Shown one piece after another: positions 41,889 through 50,900 of a stretch of 64,000 nucleotides of DNA (its first letter is position 1; each line of letters starts with the position of its first letter). The DNA comes from Escherichia sp. E4742. Lineage in GTDB: Bacteria; Pseudomonadota; Gammaproteobacteria; Enterobacterales; Enterobacteriaceae. The position numbers were made by a program, and so were the translations under genes. The notes under the pieces are model-generated. The model was given only the letters and a program-made list of their open reading frames with translations. It did not search any database and had not been told where the DNA came from. The DNA lies in NCBI RefSeq assembly GCF_005843885.1, contig NZ_CP040443.1, forward strand, positions 4,650,001 through 4,714,000. Direction: 5' to 3'.

Positions 41889-42092
41889 ATGACGACCTAC
41901 GATCGTAACCGTAACGCAATCACTACTGGCAGCCGTGTTATGGTTAGCGGCACCGGTCACACTGGCAAGATCCTGTCGATTGATACTGAAGGTCTGACCG
42001 CAGAGCAAATCCGCCGCGGTAAAACCGTAGTAGTTGAAGGTTGTGATGAAAAACTCGCACCTCTGGACCTGATTCGTCTCGGCATGAACTAA
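41889..42092 (+). CDS. ydfZ: YdfZ, putative selenium-binding protein
   Basis: A small 67-residue protein reported in E. coli to bind selenium. The fold looks like a KOW/SH3-like barrel: VMVSGTGHTGKILSIDTEGL, then RRGKTVVVEGCDEKLAPLDLIRLGMN with one Cys as the likely selenium-binding residue. It has an AGAAAGGAGA ribosome site and the FNR-like box upstream. It is monocistronic and converges with ydfI. Confidence 0.92.
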   Translation: MTTYDRNRNAITTGSRVMVSGTGHTGKILSIDTEGLTAEQIRRGKTVVVEGCDEKLAPLDLIRLGMN

Positions 42093-42131
42093 GCGTGTGA
42101 ATGCCGCCGATGGCGGCATTGCTGTCACTTA

Positions 42132-43592
42132 TCACTTCACCGCATATTTCGCCACGGTCGCTTTCGCACCATGCGCTAATAAAGACAAATACGCTTCCGT
42201 CACCTTTGCAGTAAACAACGCATTTTTCGGCAAATCATCACCAAATATCGCATTAATCGCCATCAAGGACTGCACGCGCACTTGCCCTTCTGCACTACTT
42301 TGCACGGCCTCCTGAATGACCGGTAATAACGGGTCACTAATTTCGATAGGATTACCCTGCTCATCAACACCGCCGACATATCGCATCCAACCAGCAACGC
42401 CAAGCGCCAACAGATCGAACGCGCAGCCCTGTTTCAGATGCCAGCGAATGGAATCCAGCATACGCTGTGGGAGTTTCTGACTGCCATCCATCGCAATCTG
42501 CCAGGTTCGATGGCGTAACGCTGGATTACTGTAGCGTTCAATCAGTCGATCCGCATAATTTTGCAGATCCACGCCCTGCACTTTCAGCGTCGGCGCCTGT
42601 TCCTGCAACATCAAGGCATGTGCCGCACGGCGATAATTTTCATCTTCCATGCAGTCGTTAATATGCTGATATCCGGCCAGATAGCCCAGATACGCCAGGA
42701 ATGAGTGGCTGCCATTGAGCATACGCAGTTTCATCTCTTCATAAGGCAGCACATCGCTGACCAGTTCAGCACCTGCTTTTTGCCATTCTGGACGTCCGGC
42801 AACAAAGTTATCTTCAATAACCCACTGACGGAACGGTTCACAGGCTACACCTGCTGGATCGCGCACGCCGGTAAGCTGCTCAATTTTATTCAGCGTTTCT
42901 GCCGTCACCGCCGGAACAATGCGATCAACCATTGTCGAAGGAAAAGTCACATTTTCGACAATCCATTGCGCCAGTTCTGTATCGACTGCATGCGCGTAAG
43001 AAGTGACAACGTCACGCATTACATGACCATTTTCCGGCATATTGTCGCACGACATTACCGTAAATGCCGGTAAGCCTGCGGCCTTGCGCCGGGCCAGCGC
43101 CTCCACAATAACCCCTGCTGCCGTTTTCGGCTGGTGGGGATTGTTTAGATCGTCAACGATCATCGGGTGATCCAGCATTAACTGCCCGGTCGCCGGAGAG
43201 TGAAAATAGCCTTTCTCTGTAATAGTCAGAGAAACAATTGCAATTTGCGGTTCGCACATGGCAGCAAGCACAGCTTCCAAACCGTCTATTTGCACGTGCA
43301 ACGCTTTTTTCACTACCCCCACTACACGAGCGGTCCAGGCATCGGCCGACATTTCCGCAACGGTAAAGAGATTATCTTGCTGTTTAAGATCGGCGATTTG
43401 CTGTTCACCGCCAATCAGGTTCACTTCATAGTAGCCCCAATCGCTGTGATGCTGGGCAGCCAGGATATCGGCATACACGCCCTGATGCGCGCGATGAAAT
43501 GCGCCAAAACCTAAATGAACAATTTTGGGCGCCAGGTTATTACGATCATAAACAGGGAGTGTCGCTTTTGCTGATAACAAATTATTTCCCAT
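42132..43592 (-). CDS. ydfI: Mannitol/fructuronate dehydrogenase-family oxidoreductase YdfI
   Basis: A cytoplasmic NAD-dependent oxidoreductase of 486 residues in the polyol-specific long-chain dehydrogenase family, paralogous to UxaB and UxuB. The Rossmann segment is IVHLGFGAFHRAHQGVYAD, and the catalytic motif lies in PYEEMKLRMLNGSHSFLAYLGYLAGY with the conserved Lys, Asn and His. It probably oxidises a hexonate such as D-mannonate or L-gulonate; the substrate is not read from sequence. It follows ydfJ (transporter), rspB and rspA on the same strand, together a complete import-and-oxidise set. Confidence 0.93.
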   Translation of the reverse strand: MGNNLLSAKATLPVYDRNNLAPKIVHLGFGAFHRAHQGVYADILAAQHHSDWGYYEVNLIGGEQQIADLKQQDNLFTVAEMSADAWTARVVGVVKKALHVQIDGLEAVLAAMCEPQIAIVSLTITEKGYFHSPATGQLMLDHPMIVDDLNNPHQPKTAAGVIVEALARRKAAGLPAFTVMSCDNMPENGHVMRDVVTSYAHAVDTELAQWIVENVTFPSTMVDRIVPAVTAETLNKIEQLTGVRDPAGVACEPFRQWVIEDNFVAGRPEWQKAGAELVSDVLPYEEMKLRMLNGSHSFLAYLGYLAGYQHINDCMEDENYRRAAHALMLQEQAPTLKVQGVDLQNYADRLIERYSNPALRHRTWQIAMDGSQKLPQRMLDSIRWHLKQGCAFDLLALGVAGWMRYVGGVDEQGNPIEISDPLLPVIQEAVQSSAEGQVRVQSLMAINAIFGDDLPKNALFTAKVTEAYLSLLAHGAKATVAKYAVK

Positions 43593-43647
43593 GACAATTC
43601 CTTTAATTTCAATATGGCAAGCTGAATGGTTTGTTATATGAATAAAA

Positions 43648-43674
43648 AATCCCTCCTCACCAGGAGAAGGGATT
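43648..43674 (-). terminator. ydfJ terminator
   Basis: An AATCCC...GGGATT hairpin lies 6 bp past the ydfJ stop, followed by a T6 run on the minus strand. It separates ydfJ from ydfI, so ydfI may rely on read-through or its own promoter. Confidence 0.75.
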
Positions 43675-43680
43675 CTGGAT

Positions 43681-45048
43681 TTACAGACTTGTTGAAGGTT
43701 GCGTAGCTCTTACAACGCGCGGTTGATCTTCTGCCGCATCTTCCAGCGCACTCAAATCGCGGTCTTTAACTTCTGGCATTTTCAGCGCGGAGATTAAACC
43801 GATAACAGAATAAGCCATAATCATTATCGCAATCGGATACCAGGACTCAGTCATGGTGCAGAAAATGCCCGCCAGGATAGGACCGAAACCGGAGGCAATA
43901 AGACCACCAATTTCTTTAGAAATTGCCATCCGGGTAAAGCGGTTTTTACAGCCGAACATCTCTGCCATGGTAATGTTTTCCAGGGCAAATAATCCCAACA
44001 CCGCACAGTTATGAATCACAATCAACGCAACCATAATGGTGCTCGGGGCATAGCTTTTATCGACGATAATGGACAGCATTGGCCACGCCAGCACAATGGC
44101 TGAAGTATTCATAATAATGTAGGGAATACGACGACCAATTTTATCGGACAACCATCCCAGGAATGGAATAGTCATAAAGCCGATAATTGAGCTGATCATT
44201 AAGGCGTCTGTCGGAATCGCTTTATTAAACAGCAACGTCTGTACTAAATAACCTGCAAGGAATGTTTGAATCAGGCCGGAGTTTCCTGCCTGTCCAAAAC
44301 GAAGACCCGTTGCCAGCCAAAAAGATTTGCTCTGGAACATACTACCAGAAGGCACAGCTTTTGGCGCAGGCTGCTGACTGTCATTAACCTTCTCAAAGAC
44401 CGGGCTTTCTTTCAGGTTCATACGCAGCCAGATAGCAAAGACCATCACTACCACACTCGCCAGGAACGGTATACGCCATCCCCATGCCAGCAGTTCTTCT
44501 TTACTGAGAATAAAGAACATAAAGGCCCAGATTGCTGTTGCGCTCAAGGTTCCGCAGTTCGTTCCCATCGCGACGAACGAGGAGATAATTCCGCGCTTTC
44601 CTTTCGGTGCATATTCAGCAAGCATAGTACCTGCACCAGAAATTTCCGCGCCAGCTCCCAACCCCTGAACAATACGCAGCGTCACCAGCAAGATTGGCGC
44701 AAAAACACCAATCTGCGCATAGGTCGGCAACACGCCAATTAGGGTGGTACAGATCCCCATCATGGTGATGGTAATAAAGAGTACTTTTTTACGCCCTATT
44801 CTGTCGCCCATTTTGCCGAAAATAAATGCTCCGACAATACGTGCCACATAGCCTGCACCGTAGGTCCCCATTGCCAGAATTAACGCCATTGCGGTTGATG
44901 ATTCCGGGAAAAATATTTCATGAAACACTAACGCTGCGCCGAGCGAATATAGCTGAAAATCCATGAATTCAAGCGCAGTCCCCAGCCATCCCGACACTGC
45001 TGCTTTCACCAAATCCTTAGTGCTTCTTTCGTGTTTTTCTATTGTCAT
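43681..45048 (-). CDS. ydfJ: Intact MFS metabolite transporter YdfJ
   Basis: A proton-coupled metabolite permease of the MHS group of the major facilitator superfamily, 455 residues and twelve predicted helices. Sequences typical of the group include WLGTALEFMDFQLYSLGAALVF, KMGDRIGRKKVLFITITMMG (motif A) and GAGAEISGAGTMLAEYAPKGKRG. The likely cargo is a sugar acid for YdfI/RspA/RspB. In K-12 this gene is, as I recall, interrupted by the Qin prophage. Here it is uninterrupted, and rspB begins 58 bp upstream, so the site is unoccupied. Confidence 0.93.
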   Translation of the reverse strand: MTIEKHERSTKDLVKAAVSGWLGTALEFMDFQLYSLGAALVFHEIFFPESSTAMALILAMGTYGAGYVARIVGAFIFGKMGDRIGRKKVLFITITMMGICTTLIGVLPTYAQIGVFAPILLVTLRIVQGLGAGAEISGAGTMLAEYAPKGKRGIISSFVAMGTNCGTLSATAIWAFMFFILSKEELLAWGWRIPFLASVVVMVFAIWLRMNLKESPVFEKVNDSQQPAPKAVPSGSMFQSKSFWLATGLRFGQAGNSGLIQTFLAGYLVQTLLFNKAIPTDALMISSIIGFMTIPFLGWLSDKIGRRIPYIIMNTSAIVLAWPMLSIIVDKSYAPSTIMVALIVIHNCAVLGLFALENITMAEMFGCKNRFTRMAISKEIGGLIASGFGPILAGIFCTMTESWYPIAIMIMAYSVIGLISALKMPEVKDRDLSALEDAAEDQPRVVRATQPSTSL

Positions 45049-45105
45049 AATGGATATCTCTAAATAAGAGGTAAGATGCGTACTACTTACTCGCTGTTAT
45101 TGGTA

Positions 45106-46125
45106 TTATTCAGAAAAAGTGAGTAAGACTTTGCAGCAATGTTTTTGATCCTGTTCAAATAAACTTATGGCATCAGCAACATGCTTAAAATCAAACGTAT
45201 GGGTAATTAATTTTTCAGGTTTAATTAACCCTTTGCTTAACCAGTCGATCACGACCGGGAATTTGTTGGCATTTAACCGAGAGGAGAAAATAGAAAGTTC
45301 TTTTCCGGTAATTCCCTGCTGAATGACTTCAGACGGTTCACTGGAGAAGCCCATTAACACAATACGTGCAGCTGGAGAAGCCAACGTAACAGCTTCTTTC
45401 AAAATTGAAGGATGACAAGCAGCATCAATAATTAATGTTGGCTTGATTCCTTTTTCAGCGAATATTTCACCAAGCGGAGTCTGACCATTATTAATCGCCC
45501 AATCCGCCCCGCTCTCTTTCGCTTTTTCCAGTCGTTCATCAATGCGATCGGCAACAATCACGTTTTTGACGTTATAAACCCCCTTTAATACCTGAACAAT
45601 AGTCAGGCCAATCGGACCTGCGCCATAAACCAGCACGGTGTCATCTTCAGTAGGTTTACCGTGTCCGGTAACGTTCGCCGCAATGGTAAAGGGCTCGATC
45701 ATTACCGCAAATTTGTCTGCCACTGCATCGGGGATTTTCCACGCATTTTTTGCCGGAACAACAGCATATTCACTAAAACCACCGTCAGCGTGAACACCTA
45801 ATACAGCCAGCGTTGTACAAACATTCGGTTTACCAATTGAGCACGGATAGCAATGCCCACAGCTCACTACCGGATCTACCGCAACACGTTCACCTACCCG
45901 GCTGTTTTCAATACCTTCGCCGACGGCATCAATCACGCCAAAAAATTCGTGGCCAATGACGCGCGGATATTTTGCAAACGGATTATGACCGCGATAAATA
46001 TGGCTATCAGAGCCGCAAATCCCGGCCAGTTTCACTTTTACCCGTACTTCACCCGCAGACGGGTTGGGTATTTCACGTTCGATAATTGCCAGTTGATTTG
46101 GTTTTTCAATTAAAATGCTTTTCAT
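45106..46125 (-). CDS. rspB: Zinc-dependent alcohol/polyol dehydrogenase RspB
   Basis: A medium-chain dehydrogenase of 339 residues, probably oxidising a sugar acid such as L-gulonate. The start at ATG 46125 gives the family length; the frame is open eight codons further up. Catalytic zinc: GICGSDSHIYRGHN and GHEFFGVIDAVG. Structural zinc: VSCGHCYPCSIGKPNVC with four cysteines. Cofactor: VYGAGPIGLTIVQVLK. It is downstream of rspA by about 11 bp, so the two are cotranscribed. Its overexpression was historically linked to homoserine lactone and starvation sensing, now regarded as indirect. Confidence 0.94.
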   Translation of the reverse strand: MKSILIEKPNQLAIIEREIPNPSAGEVRVKVKLAGICGSDSHIYRGHNPFAKYPRVIGHEFFGVIDAVGEGIENSRVGERVAVDPVVSCGHCYPCSIGKPNVCTTLAVLGVHADGGFSEYAVVPAKNAWKIPDAVADKFAVMIEPFTIAANVTGHGKPTEDDTVLVYGAGPIGLTIVQVLKGVYNVKNVIVADRIDERLEKAKESGADWAINNGQTPLGEIFAEKGIKPTLIIDAACHPSILKEAVTLASPAARIVLMGFSSEPSEVIQQGITGKELSIFSSRLNANKFPVVIDWLSKGLIKPEKLITHTFDFKHVADAISLFEQDQKHCCKVLLTFSE

Positions 46126-46136
46126 TATTTTTCTCC

Positions 46137-47351
46137 TTACCAGTTCCACAGCGTGCCATCTTCCAGACGTGCGACTGGCAGATAAGCGGGTTCGTAGGGG
46201 TATTTTGCTGCCAGCTTTTCATCAAACTCGATGCCAAGACCCGGTTTGTCGCCCGGATGCATATAGCCATTATCGAAAGTCCAGTTATGCGGGAAGACTT
46301 CGAGCATTTGTTCTGAATAGCCCATATATTCCTGAACACCGAAATTCGGCACCCACAGATCAAAGTGCAGCGCCGCAGCCATGCAGACAGGCGACAAATC
46401 AGAAGGACCGTGTGAGCCAGTGCGTACCTGATACAGGGATGCGAAATCAGCGATCCGACGCATACCGGTGATGCCGCCCGCATGAGTCAGCGTAGTGCGG
46501 ATATAGTCGATGAGTTGTTCTTCGATCAGTTGTTTGCAGTCCCAAATGCTATTGAAGACTTCACCCACTGCAATTGGCGTGACGGTGTGTTGGCGAATGA
46601 GGCGGAAACACTCCTGGTTTTCCGCAGGCGTCGGGTCTTCCATCCAGAACATGCGATAATCTTCAATGCTTTTACCAAAGCGCGCCGCTTCAATAGGCGT
46701 TAAGCGATGGTGCATGTCATGCAGCAGATGTTCATCAAAACCAAACTTGTTACGTACCGCGTCGAACAGTTTTGGCATGAAGTCGAGATATTTTTCCGTC
46801 GACCACAACTGCTCCTCCGGCCACTGCCCTTTTGTCGCAGGTTCATAAGCCAGCCCTTTGCCTTTGGACATGCCATAGGTGGTCTTCATGCCTGGAATGC
46901 CGCACTGTACGCGGATGGCTTTGAACCCCAGCTCCTGATGACGAGCATAATCATCCAGTGCCTCATCAATGGAGTGACCGGTTGTGTGACAATAAACCAT
47001 AACCCCTTCGCGAGACGCGCCACCCAGTAACTGATAAAGCGGCATGTTGGCGGCTTTGGCTTTAATGTCCCACAGAGCCATATCCACAGCCGAAATGGCC
47101 GACATGGTGACTGGACCGCGACGCCAGTACGCCCCTTTATAGAAAAACTGCCAGATATCTTCGATACGGTGAGCATCGCGGCCTATAAGCTGCGGACAAA
47201 GGTGATCCTGCAGATAAGACGCAACGGAAAGCTCGCGTCCATTCAGTGTGGCATCGCCAAGACCGGTAATACCGTCTTCGGTGGTGATTTTTAAGGTGAC
47301 GAAATTACGCCCCGGACAGGTAACAAAAACTTCAGCCCTTACGATCTTCAT
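46137..47351 (-). CDS. rspA: Mannonate dehydratase-family protein RspA
   Basis: An enolase-superfamily D-mannonate dehydratase-type protein of 404 residues, starting at ATG 47351. The lid domain carries GLGDATLNGRELSVASYLQDH. The barrel metal ligands and acid/base residues are expected in HDMHHRLTPIEA, EDPTPAENQECF and VGEVFNSIWDC, with HAGGITGMRRIADFA at the end of the barrel. Family studies give low mannonate/gluconate dehydration activity to such proteins. First gene of rspAB, repressed by RspR. It begins after a 219-bp spacer with no recognised gene. Confidence 0.94.
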   Translation of the reverse strand: MKIVRAEVFVTCPGRNFVTLKITTEDGITGLGDATLNGRELSVASYLQDHLCPQLIGRDAHRIEDIWQFFYKGAYWRRGPVTMSAISAVDMALWDIKAKAANMPLYQLLGGASREGVMVYCHTTGHSIDEALDDYARHQELGFKAIRVQCGIPGMKTTYGMSKGKGLAYEPATKGQWPEEQLWSTEKYLDFMPKLFDAVRNKFGFDEHLLHDMHHRLTPIEAARFGKSIEDYRMFWMEDPTPAENQECFRLIRQHTVTPIAVGEVFNSIWDCKQLIEEQLIDYIRTTLTHAGGITGMRRIADFASLYQVRTGSHGPSDLSPVCMAAALHFDLWVPNFGVQEYMGYSEQMLEVFPHNWTFDNGYMHPGDKPGLGIEFDEKLAAKYPYEPAYLPVARLEDGTLWNW

Positions 47352-47570
47352 GTTCGATTCCTTGCATCGCTTGTCGAGATGCATGAAATCTACGCAACTG
47401 AGCTACTACCATACAAGTATAAATATTGGAAAAGGGAAGCGTGATCACAAAAAAAAGAGCGTATTAGCGCCGTGAATAAATCTAAAAAAAGCCAGACTTT
47501 GCTGTTATCCTGGACACCGGGTAGAGCATATCTTATTAATAATAAAAGACATTGATCATTCCCGACAAAA

Positions 47571-47897
47571 TCAAGCTCGTCCCCAGCCAGCAACAATAAT
47601 CAACATCCCACATAGCGCGACCAATGCTCCAGTCCAGTCGTAGAGACTGAGTTTTACGCCATCCACAACCCGCAGCCACAGCAGCGCCGTGCAAACATAA
47701 ACGCCACCATAAGCTGCATACACTCGCCCACTGGCCGCCGGATGCAATGTTAACAGCCAGACGAAAAGCGCCAGGGAAATCCCCGCCGGAACCAGCAACC
47801 ATACGCTGGCGTTCCGTTTAAGCCATAGCCAGGGCAGGAAGCATCCGACAATTTCACACAAGGCGGTAGCAAAAAACAGTAACGTTGTTTTAATCAT
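47571..47897 (-). CDS. ynfA: UPF0060 membrane protein YnfA
   Basis: A four-helix inner-membrane protein of 108 residues from ATG 47897, related to small multidrug resistance transporters. Hydrophobic segments include LLFFATALCEIVGCFLPWLW (with a membrane Glu), WLLVPAGISLALFVWLLTLH and VCTALLWLRVVDG. Dye and drug efflux has been reported for the Shigella homologue; the physiological role is unclear. Monocistronic, divergent from ynfB. Confidence 0.92.
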   Translation of the reverse strand: MIKTTLLFFATALCEIVGCFLPWLWLKRNASVWLLVPAGISLALFVWLLTLHPAASGRVYAAYGGVYVCTALLWLRVVDGVKLSLYDWTGALVALCGMLIIVAGWGRA

Positions 47898-48031
47898 CTT
47901 TGTCACTCATTGACATCATGTATATTTATGGCTCGACATAATATCATCACCCTATACATCCTTCTGGTACGTTTTGCGTTCGCAGTGGATCGTGTAAACT
48001 CCCCTTTAAACATTCATGTAAGGAATGAATC

Positions 48032-48373
48032 ATGAATATTACTTTCTGCAAACGGCTCGGACTGCTCGCTTTTCTGCTACCTTGCGCACTGGCATTTAGC
48101 GCAACTACTCATGCAGAAACCAATAAACTGGTGATTGAGTCTGGCGACAGCGCACAGAGTCGCCAACAGGCGACAATGCAAAAAGAGCAATGGAATGAAA
48201 CTCGCAATCTGCGTCAAAAAGTCAATAAACGCACCGAGAAAGAATGGGATAAGGTTGACGCCGCATTCGATAGCCGCGATAAATGCGAACAAAGTGCCAA
48301 CATTAATGCCTACTGGGAACCGAATACTTTACGTTGCCTGGACCGTCGTACTGGCCGCGTAATTACCCCCTAA
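48032..48373 (+). CDS. ynfB: DUF1283 exported protein YnfB
   Basis: A periplasmic protein of 113 residues and unknown function. The signal peptide is MNITFCKRLGLLAFLLPCALAFSATTHA. The mature part is highly charged and helical (NEARQ-rich segment NETRNLRQKVNKRTEKEWDKVD) and contains two Cys in CEQSANINAYWEPNTLRCLDR, a likely disulfide. It precedes speG by 34 bp and may be cotranscribed. Confidence 0.92.
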   Translation: MNITFCKRLGLLAFLLPCALAFSATTHAETNKLVIESGDSAQSRQQATMQKEQWNETRNLRQKVNKRTEKEWDKVDAAFDSRDKCEQSANINAYWEPNTLRCLDRRTGRVITP

Positions 48374-48407
48374 CCTGTTATTGATATAAGGAATGTAAGG
48401 ACACGTT

Positions 48408-48968
48408 ATGACAAGCGCCCACAGTGTTAAGCTACGTCCGCTGGAGCGTGAAGATTTACGCTATGTGCATCAACTCGACAATAACGCCAGTGTGATGCGT
48501 TACTGGTTTGAGGAACCCTACGAAGCCTTTGTTGAACTCTCTGATCTGTACGATAAACATATTCACGATCAGAGTGAGCGCCGTTTCGTGGTGGAGTGCG
48601 ATGGTGAAAAAGCGGGTCTGGTGGAACTGGTTGAAATTAACCATGTCCACCGCCGCGCAGAATTTCAGATAATCATCTCCCCGGAATACCAGGGTAAAGG
48701 TCTGGCAACACGCGCAGCGAAATTAGCAATGGATTATGGCTTCACTGTTCTTAATCTCTATAAGCTGTATCTGATTGTAGATAAAGAAAATGAAAAAGCG
48801 ATTCACATTTACCGTAAGCTCGGCTTTACGGTCGAAGGTGAACTGATGCATGAATTCTTTATTAATGGTCAATATCGCAATGCCATTCGCATGTGTATAT
48901 TCCAGCATCAGTATCTGGCGGAACATAAAACGCCGGGTCAGGCGATGCTGAAGCCGACCGCGCAATAG
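48408..48968 (+). CDS. speG: Spermidine N-acetyltransferase SpeG
   Basis: SpeG acetylates spermidine and spermine with acetyl-CoA, preventing polyamine toxicity. It is a cytoplasmic dodecameric GNAT enzyme of 186 residues. The acetyl-CoA motif A is IISPEYQGKGLATRAAKLAMDYGF, and the later NLYKLYLIVDKENEKAIHIYRKLGF carries the tyrosine used as general acid. The gene is intact, unlike in Shigella where it is often lost. It converges with ynfC (2-bp gap). Confidence 0.96.
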   Translation: MTSAHSVKLRPLEREDLRYVHQLDNNASVMRYWFEEPYEAFVELSDLYDKHIHDQSERRFVVECDGEKAGLVELVEINHVHRRAEFQIIISPEYQGKGLATRAAKLAMDYGFTVLNLYKLYLIVDKENEKAIHIYRKLGFTVEGELMHEFFINGQYRNAIRMCIFQHQYLAEHKTPGQAMLKPTAQ

Positions 48969-48970
48969 CG

Positions 48971-49681
48971 TTAATAATAATCAATGGTATTTTTGATAGT
49001 GTAAACCCGTTCGACGGCGGGTTTTTCCGCTTCATCAACAATGATCAATTGGCAGTCCACCGGATTGGCGTGACTGTCATATTCACAGCTTTGCTTAACA
49101 TTACCAACTTGTTGATTATTCAGTAAAGTAACCGCCGTGTAATCGAGCTTTTTGATTGGATCATTTGACGGTGTTGCCGTGACTGATAACGTTTTATCGT
49201 TGCTTACTGTGGTTTTACCCAGCGGATAGCCCTGTTCATCATACCTATAATCCACCTTCATCTGTTTACTGCTGGCTTTAACTACAAAGCCATTATCATC
49301 GGTTTCCCAACTCACTCCGGCGGAAGGTAATTCTGCTAACTGACATTTACCCTGTAAACGTACTTTTTTCTCCAGTGTCTGCGCGTCACGGTAATAATTC
49401 GCATCCAGCACTAAGGCAACCACGGTATTATTTTCCAGATCCAATAATTCAAGCGAATCGAAGCAACCTTCTTCCGATAAGCTGCCTGAAACACGTTTCG
49501 TCACTTCCCCTTGTTCATTCATTAATGTCTGGGTGAAATCTTTAACCGGACCACGCAGCGGATCGAAATCAAATTCATTAGAGAAGCTGGCCATCTCTGG
49601 CGTAAAAGAAAACGTCACTTCTGCGCGATCGCATCCTGTAAGCATTATCGCGAGCAAACATGGCAGTAATTTGAAATTCAC
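48971..49681 (-). CDS. ynfC: Lipoprotein YnfC
   Basis: A DUF1454 outer-membrane-type lipoprotein of 236 residues. The GTG at 49681 (read MNFKLLPCLLAIMLTGCD) matches the K-12 start; the frame continues 12 codons upstream but that would spoil the signal peptide. The lipobox LLAIMLTGC places the acylated Cys at residue 17. The mature part has repeated beta strands and two Cys pairs (EEGCFDSLEL/GKCQLAELP and QSCEYDSHANPVDCQL). Function unknown. Confidence 0.92.
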   Translation of the reverse strand: MNFKLLPCLLAIMLTGCDRAEVTFSFTPEMASFSNEFDFDPLRGPVKDFTQTLMNEQGEVTKRVSGSLSEEGCFDSLELLDLENNTVVALVLDANYYRDAQTLEKKVRLQGKCQLAELPSAGVSWETDDNGFVVKASSKQMKVDYRYDEQGYPLGKTTVSNDKTLSVTATPSNDPIKKLDYTAVTLLNNQQVGNVKQSCEYDSHANPVDCQLIIVDEAEKPAVERVYTIKNTIDYY

Positions 49682-49787
49682 TTTAGTCACCAGACAGTAG
49701 AGATTATTATCAATCATAGTAGTAAATACAGTACTTTACACGCGAAATGCTATGCTTAGTTAGTAATATTCATTTAAGGAGCCAATG

Positions 49788-50093
49788 ATGAAAATCTCAA
49801 CTTATTGCGCCGCACTACTGCTCACAATTGCCTCACCTGCCGTGCTGGCCGCGCCAGATTCTTGTGAACGGATAAAGAGCGATATTTCACAGCGTATTAT
49901 CAATAACGGTGTGCCAGAAAGTAGCTTTACTTTAAGTATTGTGCCGAATGATCAGGTCGATCAGCCTGACACCAGGGTGGTTGGCCATTGTGCCAATGAT
50001 ACGCATAAAATTCTCTATAACCGCACCACCAGCGGTAACAATTCTGCCCCTGCACAACCGACTCAGGATGGCGCGCCTGCCGAACCGCAGTAA
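49788..50093 (+). CDS. ynfD: DUF1161 exported protein YnfD
   Basis: A 101-residue periplasmic protein of unknown function. It has signal peptide MKISTYCAALLLTIASPAVLAA and two conserved Cys (APDSCERIKSDI and VVGHCANDTHKILYNR). The C-terminal tail is low complexity (NNSAPAQPTQDGAPAEPQ). A GGAG ribosome site is 6-9 bp before the ATG at 49785/49788. It is the last gene before the ynfE-H scar. Confidence 0.92.
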   Translation: MKISTYCAALLLTIASPAVLAAPDSCERIKSDISQRIINNGVPESSFTLSIVPNDQVDQPDTRVVGHCANDTHKILYNRTTSGNNSAPAQPTQDGAPAEPQ

Positions 50094-50100
50094 AAAGTAT

Positions 50101-50135
50101 GATGGACGCTGGCGCGTCTTATCAGGTCTACATTC
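50101..50135. repeat. BIME/boxC-like intergenic repeat
   Basis: GGACGCTGGCGCGTCTTATC with a following AGGTCTACA resembles the common BIME/REP-associated repeat of E. coli. It lies exactly at the junction between ynfD and the ynfH tail and may have mediated the deletion. Confidence 0.55.
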
Positions 50136-50141
50136 TGCAAC

Positions 50142-50243
50142 GTGCTTGTGTTAGGGTTAACTCTCAAACCGGGCGGTGAGATGATCGGGCGAGCGCGATT
50201 TTATGGCCTGCACATGACGGTCGGAATGGCCGTCGCAGGTTAA
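50142..50243 (+). pseudogene. ynfH: 3' remnant of ynfH (DmsC-like membrane anchor)
   Basis: The frame ending at TAA 50241-50243 reads MIGRARFYGLHMTVGMAVAG, the conserved C-terminal end of the DmsC/YnfH anchor family. It is preceded by a hydrophobic VLVLGLTL segment. The frame opens only at a stop at 50100-50102 and has no start, so this is a truncated tail. The rest of ynfH and all of ynfE, ynfF and ynfG are missing between ynfD and dmsD. The functional oxidoreductase is therefore lost here. Confidence 0.85.
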
Positions 50244-50285
50244 CAACTTGGTGCGGGGTAAGCCGCACGTTTCAGGATGATAGGA

Positions 50286-50900
50286 ATGACGCATTTTTCA
50301 CAACAAGATAATTTTTCTGTCGCGGCGCGTGTGCTGGGGGCGCTGTTTTATTACGCCCCAGAAAGCGAGGAAGCCGCGCCTCTGGTTTCTGCAATGACCA
50401 ACGATGGCTGGGAAACTCAGTGGCCTCTACCGCAAATGTCTTTAGTACCGCTGGTAACGGCTTTTCAGCAACAGAGTGAAGAGTCGCGTACGCAGGCCTG
50501 GCAGCGTTTATTCGTTGGCCCGTGGGCGTTGCCGTCCCCGCCGTGGGGATCGGTCTGGTTGGATCGTGAATCGGTACTGTTTGGCGATTCAACGTTGGCA
50601 CTTCGTCAATGGATGCGCGAAAAAGGCATTCAGTTTGAGATGAAGCAAAACGAGCCTGAAGATCATTTTGGTTCCTTGCTACTGATGGCGGCCTGGCTGG
50701 CGGAGAGTGGTCGTCAGACTGAGTGCGAAGAGTTGCTGGCGTGGCATCTTTTACCTTGGTCGACGCGCTTTCTCGAGGTGTTTATCGAAAAAGCAGAACA
50801 CCCTTTTTACCGCACACTTGGTGAACTGGCTCGCTTAACGCTGGCTGAGTGGCAGTCACAATTGCTGATTCCCGTCGCAGCTAAGCCACTGTTTCGTTAA
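50286..50900 (+). CDS. dmsD: Tat redox enzyme chaperone DmsD (YnfI)
   Basis: DmsD binds the twin-arginine signal peptides of DmsA and YnfE/YnfF, helping folding, Mo-cofactor insertion and export. It has 204 residues from ATG 50286, TorD/DmsD family, all-helical. Key family segments are RLFVGPWALPSPPWGSVWLDRESV and NEPEDHFGSLLLMAAWLAESGR (E-P-x-D-H motif). In K-12 it is the last gene of ynfEFGH-dmsD; here the substrates of that operon are deleted, leaving DmsA (outside this window) as the probable client. Confidence 0.95.
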   Translation: MTHFSQQDNFSVAARVLGALFYYAPESEEAAPLVSAMTNDGWETQWPLPQMSLVPLVTAFQQQSEESRTQAWQRLFVGPWALPSPPWGSVWLDRESVLFGDSTLALRQWMREKGIQFEMKQNEPEDHFGSLLLMAAWLAESGRQTECEELLAWHLLPWSTRFLEVFIEKAEHPFYRTLGELARLTLAEWQSQLLIPVAAKPLFR

